Shown here one piece after another: positions 33,254 to 35,787 of a stretch of DNA of 35,787 nucleotides (its first letter is position 1; every line of letters starts with the position of its first letter). Source of the DNA: Candidatus Kuenenia stuttgartensis. Lineage in GTDB: Bacteria > Gemmatimonadota > Gemmatimonadetes > Gemmatimonadales > Gemmatimonadaceae. Below the pieces are notes generated by a model. It worked only from the letters and a program-made list of their open reading frames with translations. It was not told where the DNA came from and did no database searches. The position numbers were made by a program, and so were the translations under genes. The stretch lies in contig CALQGY020000025.1 in assembly GCA_943330235.2 (NCBI GenBank), positions 1 to 35,787 on the forward strand, in the 5' to 3' direction.

Positions 33254-35545
33254 ATGATTCCTTCTCGGGTGTGTGCGATGGCCATCGGTGCGTGGATCTG
33301 GCTCTCCGCGACCAGCGCGTCCACGCTCACCGCGCAGGGCAGTCGCGCACGCGATCAACGCGTGATGCCGCCCACCGACTCGCTCGTGCGGGTCGCCCTC
33401 GCCAAGGCGACCGCCGGTGATACCGCGGCCGCCCTCGAGCTGCTGGAGCGCGCGACGGATCAATCGCCCCGTGATGTGAATGCGCTCTACTGGCGCGGCC
33501 TCGTGCTCTCGCGCACCACCGCGATCTCCCTCGTGGACACGCCGCGACGGCTCTTGGCGCGACATCTGCTCGATCGCGCCAACGACCTCGATCCCCGCAA
33601 CCCGCGCTATCTCATTGAGCTGGGGCGCATCCGACTCAAAACCCCCCTGCTGCGCGTCGAGGCCGAACGGCTGTTTCGTCGCGCGCTCGGCATTGCGCTG
33701 GCCAACGGCGACCCCGCACAACTTGCCGACGTCGCCTACGAACTCGGCAGCATCAAGGCGCGACGATATCTCTCGGGACGTGATCGGTGGCTCTACACCA
33801 CCACCAACGTCATCTTCGATCCCATCGCCGCGCGCGCGCGCTTGCACTACACGCGCGAGTTCCTCCAGAACCTGTCGCAGCCCATCGAGAACTCCGGCCA
33901 ACTCGATCGCAAGGAAGCCGAGGAGTACTTCCGGCGCGCCCTCGCCGCCGTGCCCACGCACGCGCCGAGTATCCTCGCGCTGATGGGGCTTCTCTACGAC
34001 GAGCATCGCTACGACGAGATGCGACAGCTCGCGCTCCCGCTCATCGCGCGGACATCCGTGTCCGCGGCCGCTGCGCCGACTGTTGATGCGCAGGCCACCG
34101 TGCCCGCCGCGGACACAGCCGCCGCCCGCATCCTGATGGCGAGCGGCCTCGCAGCCTACCGACTGGGCGCGCTTGCGCAGGCCGACACGCTCTTTACGCG
34201 GGCGCTCGCGCGTTTCTCCGCAGATGATCGGCGTGAGCTCACACATCTTGGCCGCATCTCCCGCAAGGGCGACTCGGTGCGTATCGATGGACTGAACGAA
34301 GCCGATCGCGCCCGCACGGACAGTGCGTTCTGGGAGGCCGCCGACCCCATGCTCTCCACGCCACAGAACGAAGCGCGGTTGGAGTTCCTGGCGCGCATGG
34401 CGTATACCGACTTGCGGTTCACCGACGCGGATACGCGGCAAGTCGGCTGGCGCACCGATCGGGGCTCGATCATCGCGCGATACGGCGAGCCGCCGGTAGT
34501 CGCGACGTTTCCGCCCACGTCGGATGCCGATGCGAATGATGCGGTCGGTCGTGTGATTACGGTCTGGTACTATCCGCGCAGCGAAGTGGAGTTCGTCTTC
34601 ACCGGACCGCCGGCCATGAACGTCGCGTTCTTCGCCGGTAATCATCGGGGCTATGCGGAAGAGCAGCGGCAGGAAGCGCCCTTTTTACTCGACAATCTGC
34701 CGTTCGCGCTCGCGGTGGACTCTATTCCCGTTCAGATCGCGCGCTTTCGCGGCGCCTCGGCGCGCACGTCGCAATTACTGATTGCCGCCAGCATTCCCAC
34801 GGACCGCATGTATAAGGCGGCGGAGATCGATCGCGGCGCGCTCGAGACCTCGCTGCGCCTGGGCCCAGCGGCCATGCTGCGTGTCGCTCATCTCGATACC
34901 ATGGCCGTGTCATTACCGACGGCGCGCCGAACGTCACGCCTTTGGGTGGATACCCTGCCGGCCGGCTCAGACATCCGCGTGCGCCTGGAGGCGCGTGACG
35001 CCGGCGTACAGGGGGCCATGGGGCGAGCTCAGGCTGACCTTAGCATGCTGTCGCTCGACAGTACGACGCTGGCCATCAGCGACATGTTGCTCGCCGCGCG
35101 ACTACCGTCGCCGGGCACCGTCGTTGGCACGTGGAACACCATCGGCCTGATCCCGCGGGGCACGACGGACATCGTGCAGCGTGATACGTTCTCCCTCTAT
35201 TGGGAGAACTATGGCATGGCCGCGGATGCCGCGGGGCGCGTCAAGTACGAAGTCCGCATCACGGTCACGCTCGAGCAGATCGAGCGCACGTCGTCGGGGG
35301 TGCTCCGATTCCTTGGCGAGATTTCCGACGCGGTCGGTATTAGCGCGGAGGGTAATGAGCAGCTCGGTGTGCGATTCGAACGCAATGAGGCACTCGGTGG
35401 ACGAGACCGCGTTCCGGAGCTGATCACGCTCGGCCTGGGCAGCGCGCCCGCTGGTCGCTATCGCATCGATCTCGTGGTCACCGACCGCACCTCGCAGAAA
35501 GTCTCACGCACGCATCGGCAGTTTCATCTTCGGAAAGAGCCATGA
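33254..35545 (+). CDS. GWxTD domain exported protein with TPR-like N-terminus
   Basis: A 763-aa exported protein: signal peptide (about 1-28, ending LTAQ), a helical tetratricopeptide-like region (about 45-320) with ALELLERATDQSP and RLFRRALGIALANGD, then the GWxTD domain (about 345-450). This shows WEAADPMLSTPQNEARLEFL and the name-giving GWRTD at 398-402, followed by RGSIIARYGEPP. A beta-rich C-terminal part follows. GWxTD proteins are widespread in Gemmatimonadota, Bacteroidota and Acidobacteriota; their role is unknown, and they are thought to act in the envelope. ATG 33254 gives the best signal; ATG 33224 is the alternative. The stop overlaps the next start (ATGA). Confidence 0.85.
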   Translation: MIPSRVCAMAIGAWIWLSATSASTLTAQGSRARDQRVMPPTDSLVRVALAKATAGDTAAALELLERATDQSPRDVNALYWRGLVLSRTTAISLVDTPRRLLARHLLDRANDLDPRNPRYLIELGRIRLKTPLLRVEAERLFRRALGIALANGDPAQLADVAYELGSIKARRYLSGRDRWLYTTTNVIFDPIAARARLHYTREFLQNLSQPIENSGQLDRKEAEEYFRRALAAVPTHAPSILALMGLLYDEHRYDEMRQLALPLIARTSVSAAAAPTVDAQATVPAADTAAARILMASGLAAYRLGALAQADTLFTRALARFSADDRRELTHLGRISRKGDSVRIDGLNEADRARTDSAFWEAADPMLSTPQNEARLEFLARMAYTDLRFTDADTRQVGWRTDRGSIIARYGEPPVVATFPPTSDADANDAVGRVITVWYYPRSEVEFVFTGPPAMNVAFFAGNHRGYAEEQRQEAPFLLDNLPFALAVDSIPVQIARFRGASARTSQLLIAASIPTDRMYKAAEIDRGALETSLRLGPAAMLRVAHLDTMAVSLPTARRTSRLWVDTLPAGSDIRVRLEARDAGVQGAMGRAQADLSMLSLDSTTLAISDMLLAARLPSPGTVVGTWNTIGLIPRGTTDIVQRDTFSLYWENYGMAADAAGRVKYEVRITVTLEQIERTSSGVLRFLGEISDAVGISAEGNEQLGVRFERNEALGGRDRVPELITLGLGSAPAGRYRIDLVVTDRTSQKVSRTHRQFHLRKEP

Positions 35546-35787
35546 TGTCTCCCGTTCTTCATGCGAGCGCTGCAGCGACGTCGTCGTCAGTGCCTCGCTC
35601 CGCCGTCAGGGCAGATCGCGCGATGCCCTGCACGTTTCGCGGCGCGCTACGCGGCACGTTACGCGGCGCGTTACGCGGCGCGTTACGCGGCGCGTTACGC
35701 GGCGCGTTACGCAGCACGAGCGCGCGTGCCACGGCCGCCACGCTGACGATGCTGCTGCTCTCATCGACGGCACCCGCGCGTGCAGCA
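35542..35787 (+). CDS. Secreted protein, N-terminal fragment cut by the window end
   Basis: The frame is open from ATG 35542 to the window end, giving 82 codons. It is therefore absent from a list limited to stop-terminated frames. The ATG overlaps the GWxTD stop (ATGA); an in-frame ATG at 35545 and another at 35623 are alternatives. The protein begins with about 32 Ser/Ala-rich residues, then six RGAL-type repeats, then TLTMLLLSS and a cut site PARA|A, so this looks like a Sec signal peptide with an unusually long, Arg-rich n-region. The mature protein lies outside the window and cannot be identified. It is probably in one operon with the GWxTD gene. Confidence 0.6.
   Translation, partial: MMSPVLHASAAATSSSVPRSAVRADRAMPCTFRGALRGTLRGALRGALRGALRGALRSTSARATAATLTMLLLSSTAPARAA
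35638..35709 (+). repeat. 12-bp x 6 tandem repeat encoding (Arg-Gly-Ala-Leu)6
   Basis: Six units of CGCGGCGCGTTA or close variants (the first ends CTA, the second has ACG) encode RGAL, RGTL and four RGAL. They lie in frame directly before the signal-peptide core of the partial gene at 35542, then run into a degenerate CGCAGCACG. Confidence 0.92.

Noticed and set aside
32387..34645. A 752-aa minus-strand frame covering the barrel gene and most of the GWxTD gene.
   Set aside because: Only the last 256 codons look like a protein (signal peptide and barrel strands). The rest is antisense to the GWxTD gene and lacks coding character.
35561..35746. A small frame reading AARYAARYAARY through the repeat.
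   Set aside because: It is an out-of-frame reading of the RGAL repeat. The frame from 35542, which overlaps the upstream stop and contains a signal-peptide core, is the likely gene.

Overview
The window is GC-rich, densely packed bacterial DNA from a diderm with an outer membrane. This is shown by a WaaA/KdtA Kdo transferase, a SusC/SusD pair, an outer-membrane barrel, several lipoproteins and type IV minor pilins. Barrel-less TonB-plug proteins with carboxypeptidase-regulatory-like domains, a GWxTD protein, and SusCD with a DUF4397 lipoprotein together suggest Gemmatimonadota (Gemmatimonas-like). That placement is inferred from gene content, not from a marker gene. I saw no rRNA, tRNA, CRISPR array, insertion sequence or phage gene.

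Layout. 1-2969 (+): a minor-pilin operon with a partial leading gene, then FimT/GspH-, PilV- and PilW-like prepilins joined by overlapping stops and starts. 3102-5449 (-): TPM-domain protein, nucleotidyltransferase-like protein, LemA lipoprotein. 5605-7741 (+): DsbA-like thioredoxin lipoprotein and Kdo transferase. 7761-11031 (-): secreted CocE/S15 hydrolase and CitMHS transporter, 7 bp apart. 11203-12802 (+): a short plug-only protein (P1) and a possible lipoprotein. 12856-18092 (-): vanadium-haloperoxidase-like protein overlapping a 1248-aa FG-GAP/UnbV lipoprotein. 18233-23615 (+): a giant plug-only protein (P2), a small lipoprotein and a third plug-only protein (P3). 23631-25311 (-): Spy/CpxP-like periplasmic protein and a histidine-bearing multipass membrane protein. 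25391-31880 (-): SusC-SusD-lipoprotein-DUF4397 operon ended by a 14-bp hairpin. 32387-33157 (-): outer-membrane barrel. 33254-35787 (+): GWxTD protein and the start of another secreted protein.

How the genes fit. Most products are exported and form an envelope neighbourhood: surface nutrient capture (SusCD), secreted peptide/acyl hydrolysis coupled to organic-acid uptake (CocE-CitMHS), periplasmic thiol chemistry, LPS core synthesis and pilus assembly.

Most notable signals. (1) P1, P2 and P3 look like TonB-dependent receptors truncated exactly where the barrel should begin. They keep the VxVT linker and the plug, and each carries a conserved cysteine pair in place of residues found in real receptors. 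(2) At least three, arguably four, secreted proteins have 9- or 12-bp tandem repeats within the part of the gene encoding the region before the signal-peptide hydrophobic core, mostly giving an Arg every fourth residue.
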